DNA of 64,000 bases from Clostridiales bacterium (GTDB lineage Bacteria; Bacillota; Clostridia; Lachnospirales; Lachnospiraceae). The DNA is taken from assembly GCA_012839295.1 (NCBI GenBank), contig DUNO01000041.1, forward strand, positions 1 to 64,000. The letters run 5' to 3'. This document shows, one piece after another, positions 1 to 7,540 of this stretch. A program made the position numbers and the translations under genes. The stretch's first letter is position 1. Each line of letters begins with the position of its first letter. Below the pieces are notes generated by a model. The model made no database searches and was not told the DNA's origin. It saw nothing but the letters and a program-made list of their open reading frames with translations.

Positions 1-53
1 ATTTCACGTAGTGCCTGTCTTTCAGGAGACTCGTCCCTTCTTCTTTTCGCCAT
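1..53 (-). CDS. N-terminal fragment of a probable transposase
   Basis: The window holds only the first 17 codons, reading MAKRRRDESPERQALRE. The ATG (51-53) is preceded on the minus strand by GGAGG (63-67) with nine bases between, so the start is well supported. The basic, Pro/Glu-containing opening is like IS256-family transposases, and the outward TTTACAC motifs agree, but 17 residues cannot prove the family. Whether the element is intact cannot be seen. A host gene cannot be excluded. Confidence 0.45.
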   Translation of the reverse strand, partial: MAKRRRDESPERQALRE

Positions 54-118
54 AAAATAAAACCTCCAAACTGAGTAATTTTATTTTACACCAGTTTGAA
101 GGTTTACACAAACTTTAG
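1..118 (-). mobile_element. Probable end of an IS256-type (mutator) insertion sequence
   Basis: The first ~118 bases look like the left end of an insertion sequence running out of the window. A short N-terminal coding stretch with a good ribosome site (51-67) is followed outward by two TTTACAC-containing motifs (near 86-92 and 103-109), the type of sequence found at IS256-family terminal repeats. The precise terminus and the target duplication cannot be fixed because the other end is outside the window. The assignment is from motif resemblance only. Confidence 0.45.
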
Positions 119-955
119 GATAGTCCCATGCTTTGTTCTTCCACCATCAATAAGATGTGACAATATTTTTGCATCTTCTGTGAAGTCTACTTGAACTTTA
201 TTATTTTTCACAGAAATAGTTCCTATCGTACCACATAATGCACATTCACATTTATTTGAATCAAAATCTAATCGCATGACATCGTTATGACATACAGGAC
301 AGTACCCTTGTGGACCAACATATTCTCTTTCTTCAGGTCTTTTTTGAATCATCGTAATTATATGCCGACCCATTTCCCGTAATCGTTCCATATGACACTC
401 ATTCGTAAGAATTCCGTCATTATAATCAAAATGGACCTTATCGACTATTTGAAGACCTAACGAAATAGAAGGAGTTGCTACCGAAGGATATGCCATATAA
501 GACCACTCACTGCCCCCATGCGTAATAAAAGCAACAGGTTTCGGAGTATACCATCGGTGATCTGTGGTAACTGCCATTCCCATTGATTTAGAGCGTTCAT
601 CAAGAAATTTTTTAAAGGTGATGTCATGAGATGGACCAAGTCTGTCACACATCATTCGATATTCACCAGGTACAGAGCATTCATACATCGGGGCAACAAA
701 TAATAAGCCATCTGCTTCAAGTATTTTACGATCAAGCCATGCCATATCGTCTTGAATGGGACATTCTCCAGCATGATTGGGATTAAACAATTTTGTAACA
801 CATTTCATGCATCCGATACAAGGCTTAATCTGAAGATATTTTAGATTTATTAGTTCAATCTCACAACCGTTCTCATAAGCTTCTTTTAGAACAACCCTCG
901 ACATCCTCGCGGATTCTCCATCTTCACGTCCAACAATAATTGATAATAATTTCAT
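104..955 (-). CDS. Flavodoxin-like NAD(P)H-dependent oxidoreductase with C-terminal zinc ribbon
   Basis: A 283-residue protein of the NADPH-dependent FMN reductase / flavodoxin-like family. The N-terminal half carries the expected strand-loop opening, a CIGCMKC cysteine motif near residue 47 and an APMYECSVPG segment typical of the flavin-binding fold. The C-terminus has two CxxC pairs (CPVC and CALC, about residues 222-244), a probable zinc ribbon. It likely reduces quinones, nitro- or azo-compounds, but the substrate is unknown. The ATG at 955 has no clear Shine-Dalgarno and an in-frame stop lies just upstream; a better ribosome site (about 991-1000) precedes a six-codon ORF (970-990). The last codons and stop coincide with the putative IS end. 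A MarR gene with a matching palindrome lies upstream. Confidence 0.75.
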   Translation of the reverse strand: MKLLSIIVGREDGESARMSRVVLKEAYENGCEIELINLKYLQIKPCIGCMKCVTKLFNPNHAGECPIQDDMAWLDRKILEADGLLFVAPMYECSVPGEYRMMCDRLGPSHDITFKKFLDERSKSMGMAVTTDHRWYTPKPVAFITHGGSEWSYMAYPSVATPSISLGLQIVDKVHFDYNDGILTNECHMERLREMGRHIITMIQKRPEEREYVGPQGYCPVCHNDVMRLDFDSNKCECALCGTIGTISVKNNKVQVDFTEDAKILSHLIDGGRTKHGTILKFV

Positions 956-1006
956 GTGTTCTTATGATTTCATATTAAATATGTAATCATATACTCCTTT
1001 CCAATA

Positions 1007-1057
1007 ATTTTTTTTACTATAATATCTTCTAGTAGAAGATATTATAGTAAAAAAAAT
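1007..1057. promoter_or_regulatory. 51-bp perfect palindrome, probable MarR operator
   Basis: Arms 1007-1031 and 1033-1057 are perfectly complementary around a central G. The core ATCTTCTA-G-TAGAAGAT recurs upstream of the adjacent marR-like gene at 1589-1611, so this is best read as the regulator's site controlling the flavodoxin-like gene. The outer arms (T8 and A8 runs) could also form an A/T-rich hairpin. Confidence 0.7.
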
Positions 1058-1141
1058 AATTTTAAATTACTTTAATTTTTTAAGAATAGTTGATTAATCT
1101 CAATTGAACTAATATATGTTACTTTTTGGAGGAGATAGCAA

Positions 1142-1570
1142 TTAATTAGGTCGCAAGTCAATTAACGCTAAAATGCGCTTTGTGATTCGGACATATTCCT
1201 CGGCATCCTTTTCGCCTAATGATTGTAATAACCATTCGGTTTCTTTTAGTATTTCATTGTAACCATTGTCAGCATATGCTCTTCCTTCTGGTGTGATTGA
1301 TACGGTAACGCGTCGATTGTCATTTGGATCTCCTTGACGTTTAATGTATCCTTTTTTTTCAAGACTCTTTAATGCGGATGAAGTTCTTCCTGTGCTTAAA
1401 CGAAGAGCGTTACTCAATTCACCAGAAGAAAAACTTTCATGATCTTTTTTCTTGTAGAGGTGAACTAAAATACCAATCTCCCCATGAGCAAGTGCACTTG
1501 GTTTAAACATCATTCGCTTATATGAAACGGATACATCGAGAAACTCCTTTGCCATTGCCGTATAATTCAT
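1142..1570 (-). CDS. MarR-family transcriptional regulator
   Basis: A 142-residue winged-helix protein. It shows the MarR pattern: helical N-terminus, a recognition-helix region (LSNALRLSTGRTSSALKSLE), the KKGYIKR / DPNDNRRVTVSITPEG wing, and a C-terminal dimerisation helix. The reading frame is open further upstream to 1690, but that part is A/T-rich and lacks family features; the ATG at 1568-1570 has AGGAGA upstream and begins MNYTAMAKEF, so it is chosen. It probably represses itself and the neighbouring flavodoxin-like gene, since the same palindromic core occurs before both. The ligand is unknown. Confidence 0.88.
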   Translation of the reverse strand: MNYTAMAKEFLDVSVSYKRMMFKPSALAHGEIGILVHLYKKKDHESFSSGELSNALRLSTGRTSSALKSLEKKGYIKRQGDPNDNRRVTVSITPEGRAYADNGYNEILKETEWLLQSLGEKDAEEYVRITKRILALIDLRPN

Positions 1571-1588
1571 ATATTGTCTCCTATGCAA

Positions 1589-1611
1589 ATTATCTTCTAC
1601 TAGAAGATAAT
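1589..1611. promoter_or_regulatory. Palindromic operator upstream of the MarR gene
   Basis: Arms ATTATCTTCTA (1589-1599) and TAGAAGATAAT (1601-1611) are perfectly complementary around a single C. The site lies 19 bases upstream of the start codon and shares its core with the palindrome at 1007-1057, which supports autoregulation. Confidence 0.7.
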
Positions 1612-1705
1612 AACACGAAGATGATAATATGTCAATAATAAAAATTAATAATAGTTTGATGATATTAATAATTGATAGTTTCGCTGGCAATTAAGCCCAC
1701 AAGCA

Positions 1706-1738
1706 AAACCCCCATGACGCCATTGTCATGGGGGTTTC
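1706..1738 (-). terminator. Hairpin, possible terminator
   Basis: AACCCCCATGAC and GTCATGGGGGTT form a GC-rich stem with a six-base loop. Read on the minus strand the stem is followed by TTTTGC, a weak T-tract. It sits upstream of the marR-like gene and may insulate it. Confidence 0.5.
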
Positions 1739-1804
1739 ACTAAAAAGGGGAGGATAAGTATTTAACTTCTCTTTGGTAATCATAATTGGAGGGGGAGTCC
1801 AATC

Positions 1805-1948
1805 ATGAAAGAGCATACGCATTTACATCCTTACTTAGGAACTTCTGTTCCTTCATTAGGATATTACTATTATGATACACTTTTACAAGATTTATACATA
1901 AAAGAAAAAATATTTCATAATGGAAATTCATACGGATCCATGTTATAA
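1805..1948 (+). CDS. Small hypothetical protein, 47 aa, His/Tyr-rich
   Basis: An ATG at 1805 lies seven bases after a strong GGAGGGGG ribosome site (about 1790-1797) and opens 47 codons to TAA at 1946-1948. The product starts MKEHTHLHPYLGTSVPSLGY and contains four consecutive tyrosines; three histidines lie in the first eight residues. There is no signal peptide or membrane segment. I do not recognise the family. The good ribosome site and lack of a competing gene support expression; small sporulation or metal-binding proteins can look like this, but that is speculation. Confidence 0.45.
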   Translation: MKEHTHLHPYLGTSVPSLGYYYYDTLLQDLYIKEKIFHNGNSYGSML

Positions 1949-2080
1949 TCGTACCGAAGGTGAACTTGGCTGATGACAAGGTCCACTGCGTATAGTTTAC
2001 CCAAAAAAGACTTGGTATAACACGGCAGTCAAAGAGGCAGTTTGCAGTGTAAACCAAAGGTACGAGGAAGGATGAAAACC

Positions 2081-2584
2081 ATGAGTTTATTACAGGAATG
2101 GAGAGACCATGCATATTCAAAGGAAATGAATGGTCGTGAAGGCCAGTTATTTTGGGCTACTTATTTTAACAAGGAAAAGGATATTTATAAGGTTCTCTTA
2201 GCAAATACAGATAAAGTATATGAAGGAAGTGTGGCTTCCCTTGCAGAGGAATTTGGTGTTGAGCTGAGTACTATGGTTGGTTTCCTGGATGGAATCAATG
2301 ACAGCTTGATAACTCCGAATCCTATTGAAGAGATGGATCAGGATACGAAGGTAAGCTTAGCCTTCGATAAAGAGAAATTATATTATAACATGGTTGGCGC
2401 AGATGCGGACTGGTTATATGACTTAGAGGAATGGGATGCCCTTTTGACTCCGGAGCGCAGAAAAGAATTATACCGTGAATCAAAGAATTCCGGAACCGTC
2501 GTAAAGGACAAAAAGATCGGCAGGAACGATCCATGTCCTTGTGGCAGCGGCAGGAAGTATAAGCATTGTTGCGGAAAAGCCTGA
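2081..2584 (+). CDS. SEC-C zinc-motif protein
   Basis: A 167-residue protein whose C-terminus carries a complete SEC-C motif ([19 protein letters not shown]), the zinc-binding tail found on SecA and on many small stand-alone proteins. The N-terminal ~140 residues are acidic and helical with no recognised domain. The start at 2081 ([10 protein letters not shown]) is preferred because AGGAAGG at 2064-2070 is about ten bases upstream; ATG 2072 is too close to it. A strong terminator follows. The molecular role is unknown; by family it may bind SecB, ribosomes or another zinc-tail partner. Confidence 0.8.
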   Translation: MSLLQEWRDHAYSKEMNGREGQLFWATYFNKEKDIYKVLLANTDKVYEGSVASLAEEFGVELSTMVGFLDGINDSLITPNPIEEMDQDTKVSLAFDKEKLYYNMVGADADWLYDLEEWDALLTPERRKELYRESKNSGTVVKDKKIGRNDPCPCGSGRKYKHCCGKA

Positions 2585-2624
2585 TGATTTAGGGCATCAA
2601 TTTATCCACGGTGGAAAATAAAAC

Positions 2625-2684
2625 AGCTCCCCCTCAGCTACAGAAGTATGTTAATTCCGTAGCTGGGGAGGAGCTTTCTTATTA
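2625..2684 (+). terminator. Intrinsic terminator after the SEC-C gene
   Basis: A 17-bp stem (2625-2641 with 2659-2675; one mismatch, one wobble) ends in TTTCTTATT. Confidence 0.75.
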
Positions 2685-2752
2685 TTAATCACCGCTTAGT
2701 CTTTCAACCGGAATTCTCTGGCTGGAATTGATGATAGGGTTTGGTTAGACGC

Positions 2753-3094
2753 TTACTGTGGTTGGTCCTGCTTATATAACAGGTACTTTGCATATTCCTT
2801 GATTTCACGAACGTGATGGTCGGACAACTGTTTATACAGGTCAAAAAACTCTACAATTTCCTTATCCAACACCTCTCCGCCAACGGGAAGATAGGAATCT
2901 GTTACACCCAGCAGGTAGTCACAGGATACATCGAAGTATTTTGATAAGGCAATCAGCTTATCAAAGGAGGGCTCATTCCGTTCAGATTCATAATTAGATA
3001 TGGCCGTTGACTTAAGACCAAGAATATCCGCTAATTCGCTTTGCGTTAGCTTATGTTTTTGCCGTAGGTGCTTTAAGCGAGCATTGAATTTCAT
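2753..3094 (-). CDS. XRE-family (HTH_3) transcriptional regulator
   Basis: A 113-residue protein with a classic Cro/CI-type helix-turn-helix in residues 1-65: LRQKHKLTQSELADILGL then STAISNYESERNEPS and a hydrophobic LIALSKYFDVSCDYLLG tail. The remaining ~45 residues are helical and probably mediate dimerisation. The chosen ATG (3092-3094) has AAGGATGG upstream; the frame is open to 3232 but that part is A/T-rich and does not match the family. It is divergent from the histidine kinase gene and may control that promoter, which is inference from position. Confidence 0.85.
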   Translation of the reverse strand: MKFNARLKHLRQKHKLTQSELADILGLKSTAISNYESERNEPSFDKLIALSKYFDVSCDYLLGVTDSYLPVGGEVLDKEIVEFFDLYKQLSDHHVREIKEYAKYLLYKQDQPQ

Positions 3095-3220
3095 ATGTCG
3101 TCCATCCTTATATTTAAACTTATGATTCGTGAATATCTTACTAAAAATATTATATATTGAGGAAAATGGTAATGTCAATGAGTAAAAACATAGTTTTTTG
3201 TTGAAAGTTGTAGATAGCAT

Positions 3221-3249
3221 TTGACAAAACAAAGAAATGAAAATAAGAT
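3221..3249 (+). promoter_or_regulatory. SigA-type promoter for the sensor kinase operon
   Basis: TTGACA (3221-3226), a 17-base spacer and TAAGAT (3244-3249) match the vegetative consensus and precede the kinase gene by about 100 bases. Confidence 0.6.
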
Positions 3250-3357
3250 GTAATTAAGAAAAGGCCTGTACCTATAATCAGTTAAATTAAAAAAATTGTT
3301 ATGTGGGGCATGGCATTTTACTTAATTGCCATACATATGGCGGTTTATGAGGGTGGT

Positions 3358-4878
3358 ATGATACTTATTAGTAAATTCCTTCAAAAATTTGACTTAACAA
3401 TGAACCAAACCCGGGAAATGCTGATCTTTTTTAATGACAAGGGACATGTAACGGATTGCAATAAGCAGGCGTTAAAGGAATTAGGATACAGCAATGATAT
3501 TATAAATCTCCCAATTTATGAGATCTTTAAAAAGGCATTTTATTACGAGGACAAAATACTGAAATTAGATTCAAAATATAAAATCCGTCCGGAAGAGACA
3601 GTAGTATACCGGAAAAATCAGACCTGCTTTCCGGCAGAGCTAAAGGTTGTGGTTGGGGGGAAGGCGAACACATATCTTGGCCTTTGCATTGCGGTTAACA
3701 TTTCCGAGAAGAAAGAAATGGAAAGGGAAATCCGGCGGCTGGAGGAAGAGCTGATGAACCAGGGGCAGCTGCTGACGGATTTATTTGCAAATGTTACCCA
3801 TGAGCTCAGGACACCGATTAACGGAATCGTGGGCTTTAGCAACCATCTGTTAGAAACACAGTTAAAACCGGAGCAGCTGGAAGATTTAAAGATTATAAAA
3901 AAATGCTGTAACAATATGAATGCAATTATTGGGGAGATCCTGGATTTTTCAAAGCTAACGAATAATAAGCTGTCCCTGGAGCATCGGGATTTTAATTTCA
4001 GGGAATTTCTCCATCAGATTATTGAGGTGAATTCAGTCCAGCTGAGTGAAAAGGGTTTAAAGCTGATGGTGGACATCTCCAGTGATATCCCAGAGGTAGT
4101 CATAGGGGACGAACTGAGGCTGTCCCAGGTCCTCAATAACCTTATTTCAAATGCGATCAAATTTACCTCCGTAGGGCATATCGGACTGAAGGTGACAAAG
4201 GTCAGCCAGACCGGTAACGATATAGAGCTGTTTTTTATGGTGATTGATACGGGAATCGGCATCAGTGCCGAAGAGAAGGATAAGCTTTTTAAAAGCTTTT
4301 CCCAGGTGGACAGCTCGATTTCCAGGAGGTTTGGAGGAACCGGACTGGGATTATCGATCAGTAAGCGTCTCGTGGAAGCAATGAACGGGAAGATACAGGT
4401 GGAAAGTGAGAAGAATAAAGGAAGTATCTTTTCCTTTTCCGTACATTTAGGCCTGCCATCAGCCGGGGCGGGCAGATCCATGGCAATTGAATATAAGAAG
4501 AAACAGTTTGGTGCCGCAGCCTGGCCTAAAAATGACAGGGGTATTGATAAATCAAAGCAATCAGAATTTGACTATATACTTAAACGCCTGAAAGAGAGCC
4601 ATTCTGTGGATAAGGAGGAAACTGTTGTCCGGGAACCAATACAACAGATATTAAGAGAGCTGCCCGAGGTTGCTGAAAAACTGTCCATTTGCATAGCCAT
4701 GGAGAACTGGGAAATGGCTGAAGAGATGGTTTTCAATATGAAGCAAAGGATACCGGGGGAGCACGCAGCATTATCAAAGGAAGTGTTTCGGCTTTTACTT
4801 GCGGTAAGGAAGGAAGACCACGAGCAGTCCCTGGCATTGCTGCATCAGCTGAAGGAGAGTATTGGGAAGGAGGCATAA
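3358..4878 (+). CDS. PAS-containing sensor histidine kinase with unusual C-terminal extension
   Basis: A 506-residue cytoplasmic-looking kinase. From the chosen start: a PAS-like sensor (about residues 15-120), a short coiled coil rich in Glu/Lys, HisKA with phospho-acceptor His in NVTHELRTPINGIVGFS (about residue 148), then HATPase with the N-box DELRLSQVLNNLISNAIKF, G1 DTGIGIS and G2 GGTGLGLSISK. A further ~130 residues follow that resemble an Hpt helical bundle but have FNMKQ where the acceptor histidine would be. The frame is open from ATG 3301; ATG 3358 is favoured by GAGGGTGG just upstream, not decisively. The response regulator gene starts within two bases, so they are probably partners. 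Confidence 0.85.
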   Translation: MILISKFLQKFDLTMNQTREMLIFFNDKGHVTDCNKQALKELGYSNDIINLPIYEIFKKAFYYEDKILKLDSKYKIRPEETVVYRKNQTCFPAELKVVVGGKANTYLGLCIAVNISEKKEMEREIRRLEEELMNQGQLLTDLFANVTHELRTPINGIVGFSNHLLETQLKPEQLEDLKIIKKCCNNMNAIIGEILDFSKLTNNKLSLEHRDFNFREFLHQIIEVNSVQLSEKGLKLMVDISSDIPEVVIGDELRLSQVLNNLISNAIKFTSVGHIGLKVTKVSQTGNDIELFFMVIDTGIGISAEEKDKLFKSFSQVDSSISRRFGGTGLGLSISKRLVEAMNGKIQVESEKNKGSIFSFSVHLGLPSAGAGRSMAIEYKKKQFGAAAWPKNDRGIDKSKQSEFDYILKRLKESHSVDKEETVVREPIQQILRELPEVAEKLSICIAMENWEMAEEMVFNMKQRIPGEHAALSKEVFRLLLAVRKEDHEQSLALLHQLKESIGKEA

Positions 4879-4879
4879 T

Positions 4880-5947
4880 GTGTTGAAATCATCTTTTTTG
4901 CAACCAAACATATTGATTGTCGACGATGTTAATTTTGACCTGGTTATGCTTACGAATACCATACAAACGGCTGGGTACATTGCAAGACCCGTATCCAGTG
5001 CCAGACAGGCAGTGAATGCGATTGAGGTTTTAGTTCCTGATTTGATGGTTATGGATATTTCCATGCCGGAAATTGACGGCTATACCTTTTGCTCCATGCT
5101 AAAGAAAAGTGCAGCCACCAGGGATATCCCGGTTATATTTGTATCGGCACTGGAAAACCCCCAGGACCGGATTAAGGGGTTAAAGGTAGGGGCGGTAGAT
5201 TTTATCACAAAGCCCTTTGATCCGGAAGAGCTTGTCCTGCGTGTCGGACATCACCTTAAGATGTATAAAATCCAGCAGGAGCTGGAGCTATACAGTAAGA
5301 AGCTGAATAAAATTATTAATGAGCAGATCCGTAAATTATTTGACGAGCAGAAAAATATCATTCGTGCCATGGTCCAATTGGTTGCCAAGGAGCATGGGAA
5401 TATTTCAAAAACGATGGAGCTGGTAGGGAAGAACAGCCGCATCCTGGCATTAAGCCTGCAAATGTCACCAAAATATAAGGAGCAGGTTACGAACCGCTTT
5501 ATTGAAGCGATTGAATTGACCGCTCCCTTATACGATATCGGAAAGGTAATGTGCTGCCATAATTTTATCCTGGGCCAGGAGGCTTCCGGAGAGAATGTGG
5601 GAACGGCGGAGAAAGAGCATGTGGTTTTTGGTACGGAGCTCCTCGAGGATATTTATAAGCTGAATGGAAGCAATGAATTTTTAGGGATGGCCTTGGAGAT
5701 AGCAAAATATCATCGTGAGAACTGGGATGGCAGCGGATACCTGGGGCTGTCGGGAACAAATATCCCCTTCAGCGCAAGGATTGTGGCGGTGGTCCATATG
5801 TACACAACCCTAAACCGGGATGAGCCCGGGTGGGTGGGCAGCACCAGGGGGCAGAGGCTGGAGCTGGTGAATAAGGGGGCGGCAACCTTATATGATCCGG
5901 ACATTGTGGAGGTTTTAAATAAGGTGCACAGCCAGCTGCTGGTATAA
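4880..5947 (+). CDS. Response regulator with REC and degenerate HD-GYP domain
   Basis: 355 residues. The N-terminal receiver (1-125) has the DD pair, acceptor Asp in VMDISMPEIDG (about D59), a Ser in VSALE and Lys in TKPFDP. A coiled-coil linker leads to a fold with HD-GYP spacing, but the catalytic residues are changed: YD replaces HD in LYDIGKV, YH replaces HH in AKYHREN, GYL replaces GYP, and VVHMYTTL stands where VxDxYDAL is usual. It is therefore probably a non-catalytic cyclic-di-GMP sensor or protein-binding output. GTG at 4880 is taken as the start because AAGGAGG (4867-4873) is six bases upstream; TTG 4883 is possible. It lies directly downstream of the kinase. Confidence 0.82.
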   Translation: MLKSSFLQPNILIVDDVNFDLVMLTNTIQTAGYIARPVSSARQAVNAIEVLVPDLMVMDISMPEIDGYTFCSMLKKSAATRDIPVIFVSALENPQDRIKGLKVGAVDFITKPFDPEELVLRVGHHLKMYKIQQELELYSKKLNKIINEQIRKLFDEQKNIIRAMVQLVAKEHGNISKTMELVGKNSRILALSLQMSPKYKEQVTNRFIEAIELTAPLYDIGKVMCCHNFILGQEASGENVGTAEKEHVVFGTELLEDIYKLNGSNEFLGMALEIAKYHRENWDGSGYLGLSGTNIPFSARIVAVVHMYTTLNRDEPGWVGSTRGQRLELVNKGAATLYDPDIVEVLNKVHSQLLV

Positions 5948-6019
5948 CCTGTCTAAAAAGTGTGAATATATTAAGGGCAAGGATAATATACTTTTATATA
6001 AGTAAGCCGGAGGTGCCCT

Positions 6020-6394
6020 ATGGATAGAATAATACGTCAAAATACAAAGCCAGTGGTTATTATAAAGGCGCTGCTGATCTCTTATGTAATCACGGCATTA
6101 ATATTGGTTCTCCTTTCTTTTCTTATGTTAAAAATGGATTTGCCAAGCATAGTAATCAGTGCGGGAATCTATATAACGTATATCATCTCTATTTTCGTCG
6201 GAGGTTTTTTTACCGGAAGGAAGCTGGAACAAAAGAAGTTTATATGGGGACTTGTTTTAGGGGTTTGTTATTTTGTAATATTAATCCTGGTCTCCCTGGG
6301 GATGAACAGCGTGTCCCAATTGCCGCTGGGAAGCTACCTGACGGTATTTTTGGTATGCAGCATGAGCGGTATGCTGGGAGGAATGATCAGCTAG
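6020..6394 (+). CDS. TIGR04086-family membrane protein
   Basis: A 124-residue protein with four predicted transmembrane segments (about residues 12-35, 43-65, 73-93 and 101-122) and a positively charged GRKLEQKK loop between the second and third. This matches the small TIGR04086/YrzE family of Firmicutes, whose function is not established. The ATG is preceded by GGAGGTG at proper distance. It stands alone between the two-component genes and the rhamnose operon, with its own terminator. Confidence 0.75.
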   Translation: MDRIIRQNTKPVVIIKALLISYVITALILVLLSFLMLKMDLPSIVISAGIYITYIISIFVGGFFTGRKLEQKKFIWGLVLGVCYFVILILVSLGMNSVSQLPLGSYLTVFLVCSMSGMLGGMIS

Positions 6395-6408
6395 AATTTG
6401 ATGGAAGA

Positions 6409-6440
6409 GGGCTGCTGAGACAAATACGGCAGTCCTTTTT
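6409..6440 (+). terminator. Intrinsic terminator
   Basis: GGGCTGC (6409-6415) pairs with GCAGTCC (6429-6435, one G-U) and is followed by TTTTT. It ends the TIGR04086 transcript. Confidence 0.7.
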
Positions 6441-6483
6441 ATGCTGGTCAAAACCGCAGTCAATCCCACTCATGCAAAAAAGA

Positions 6484-6512
6484 TTGTATTTTATCATTGG
6501 ATTGATTATACT
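6484..6512 (+). promoter_or_regulatory. Promoter for the rml operon
   Basis: TTGTAT (6484-6489), a 17-base spacer and TATACT (6507-6512) lie about 160 bases upstream of rmlA. The rest of the 6441-6670 interval holds no convincing gene; open frames there lack ribosome sites and family features. Confidence 0.55.
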
Positions 6513-6670
6513 ATAGGAAGAATGTGCAGCAGGCAAAAGGTTGGGAGAAATAAAGTTAGGAAACAAAGGAGTGACCGGATCCATGCAGCACTTTCATGGC
6601 GATTTGCAGTAAAAGGGCAATGCCCGTAATGATGGGTATGGACATATTTATGAAAATGGAAGGGAAGTTT

Positions 6671-7540
6671 ATGAAGGGAATTGTTTTGGCGGGAGGACTT
6701 GGGACAAGGCTATACCCGGTGACCTTGGCGGTTTCGAAGCAGATTTTACCGGTGTATGATAAGCCAATGATTTATTATCCCATATCAGCCCTTATGCTGG
6801 CAGGGATCAGGGAAATATTAATTATATCTACTCCCCGTGATATTACCAGTTTCCAGGAGTTGTTCGGGGATGGCAGTAAGCTGGGATTGAGGATGGAATA
6901 TAAGATCCAAAGGGAACCGAAGGGCTTGGCGGAAGCATTTATTATCGGAGAGGAGTTTATTGGCAATGACCGTGTTGCTTTAGTCCTTGGCGATAATATT
7001 TTTTATGGCAGGGGCTTTAGCGGAATGCTGAAAAATGCTGTCGGAAGGGAGCATGGGGCAACGATCTTCGGGTATTATGTCAAGGATCCTACAGCCTATG
7101 GGGTAGTGGCCTTTGACCAGGAGGGTACGGTAACCTCAATTGAAGAAAAGCCAAAGGCGCCAAAATCAAACTACGCAGTTCCGGGATTATATTTTTATGA
7201 CAATGAAGTGATCAAAATAGCTAAAAGCATAGAGCCCTCCGCACGCGGGGAGCTGGAGATCACGGAGGTCAATAACCAGTATCTGAAAAGAGGGGCGTTA
7301 AAGGTTGAGCTCATGGGAAGGGGCATGGCATGGCTGGATACCGGAAACCATGATTCCCTCCTGGAGGCAGCTAATTATGTGGCTTCCATCCAGAAAAGAC
7401 AGGGCTTATATGTTTCCTGCCTTGAGGAGATTGCCTATAAACAGGGCTTTATTGATAAGGAACAGCTCTTAAGGCTGGCTGATTCCATGAAGACGACGGA
7501 TTATGGCAGATATTTATATGATATAGCGAATGGGCTATAG
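6671..7540 (+). CDS. rmlA: Glucose-1-phosphate thymidylyltransferase
   Basis: 289 residues, the usual length. RmlA joins dTTP and glucose-1-phosphate to give dTDP-glucose, the first step of dTDP-L-rhamnose synthesis in the cytoplasm. The N-terminus shows the nucleotidyltransferase signature [11 protein letters not shown] followed by [16 protein letters not shown], then LGDNIFYG with the metal-binding Asp, and the conserved [13 protein letters not shown] and [13 protein letters not shown] segments. The ATG at 6671 starts directly at MKGIVLAGG; the frame is open earlier but the extra residues do not belong to the family. The SD (GGAAGGGAAG) is moderate. First gene of the rmlACDB operon. Confidence 0.95.
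   Translation: MKGIVLAGGLGTRLYPVTLAVSKQILPVYDKPMIYYPISALMLAGIREILIISTPRDITSFQELFGDGSKLGLRMEYKIQREPKGLAEAFIIGEEFIGNDRVALVLGDNIFYGRGFSGMLKNAVGREHGATIFGYYVKDPTAYGVVAFDQEGTVTSIEEKPKAPKSNYAVPGLYFYDNEVIKIAKSIEPSARGELEITEVNNQYLKRGALKVELMGRGMAWLDTGNHDSLLEAANYVASIQKRQGLYVSCLEEIAYKQGFIDKEQLLRLADSMKTTDYGRYLYDIANGL

Noticed and set aside
1803-2120. A 105-codon minus-strand open frame
   Set aside because: It overlaps the better supported 47-codon plus-strand ORF and the start of the SEC-C gene, has no ribosome site, and encodes no recognisable features.
6441-6670. Short open frames before rmlA
   Set aside because: They follow a terminator, overlap the promoter, and show no ribosome sites or family features.
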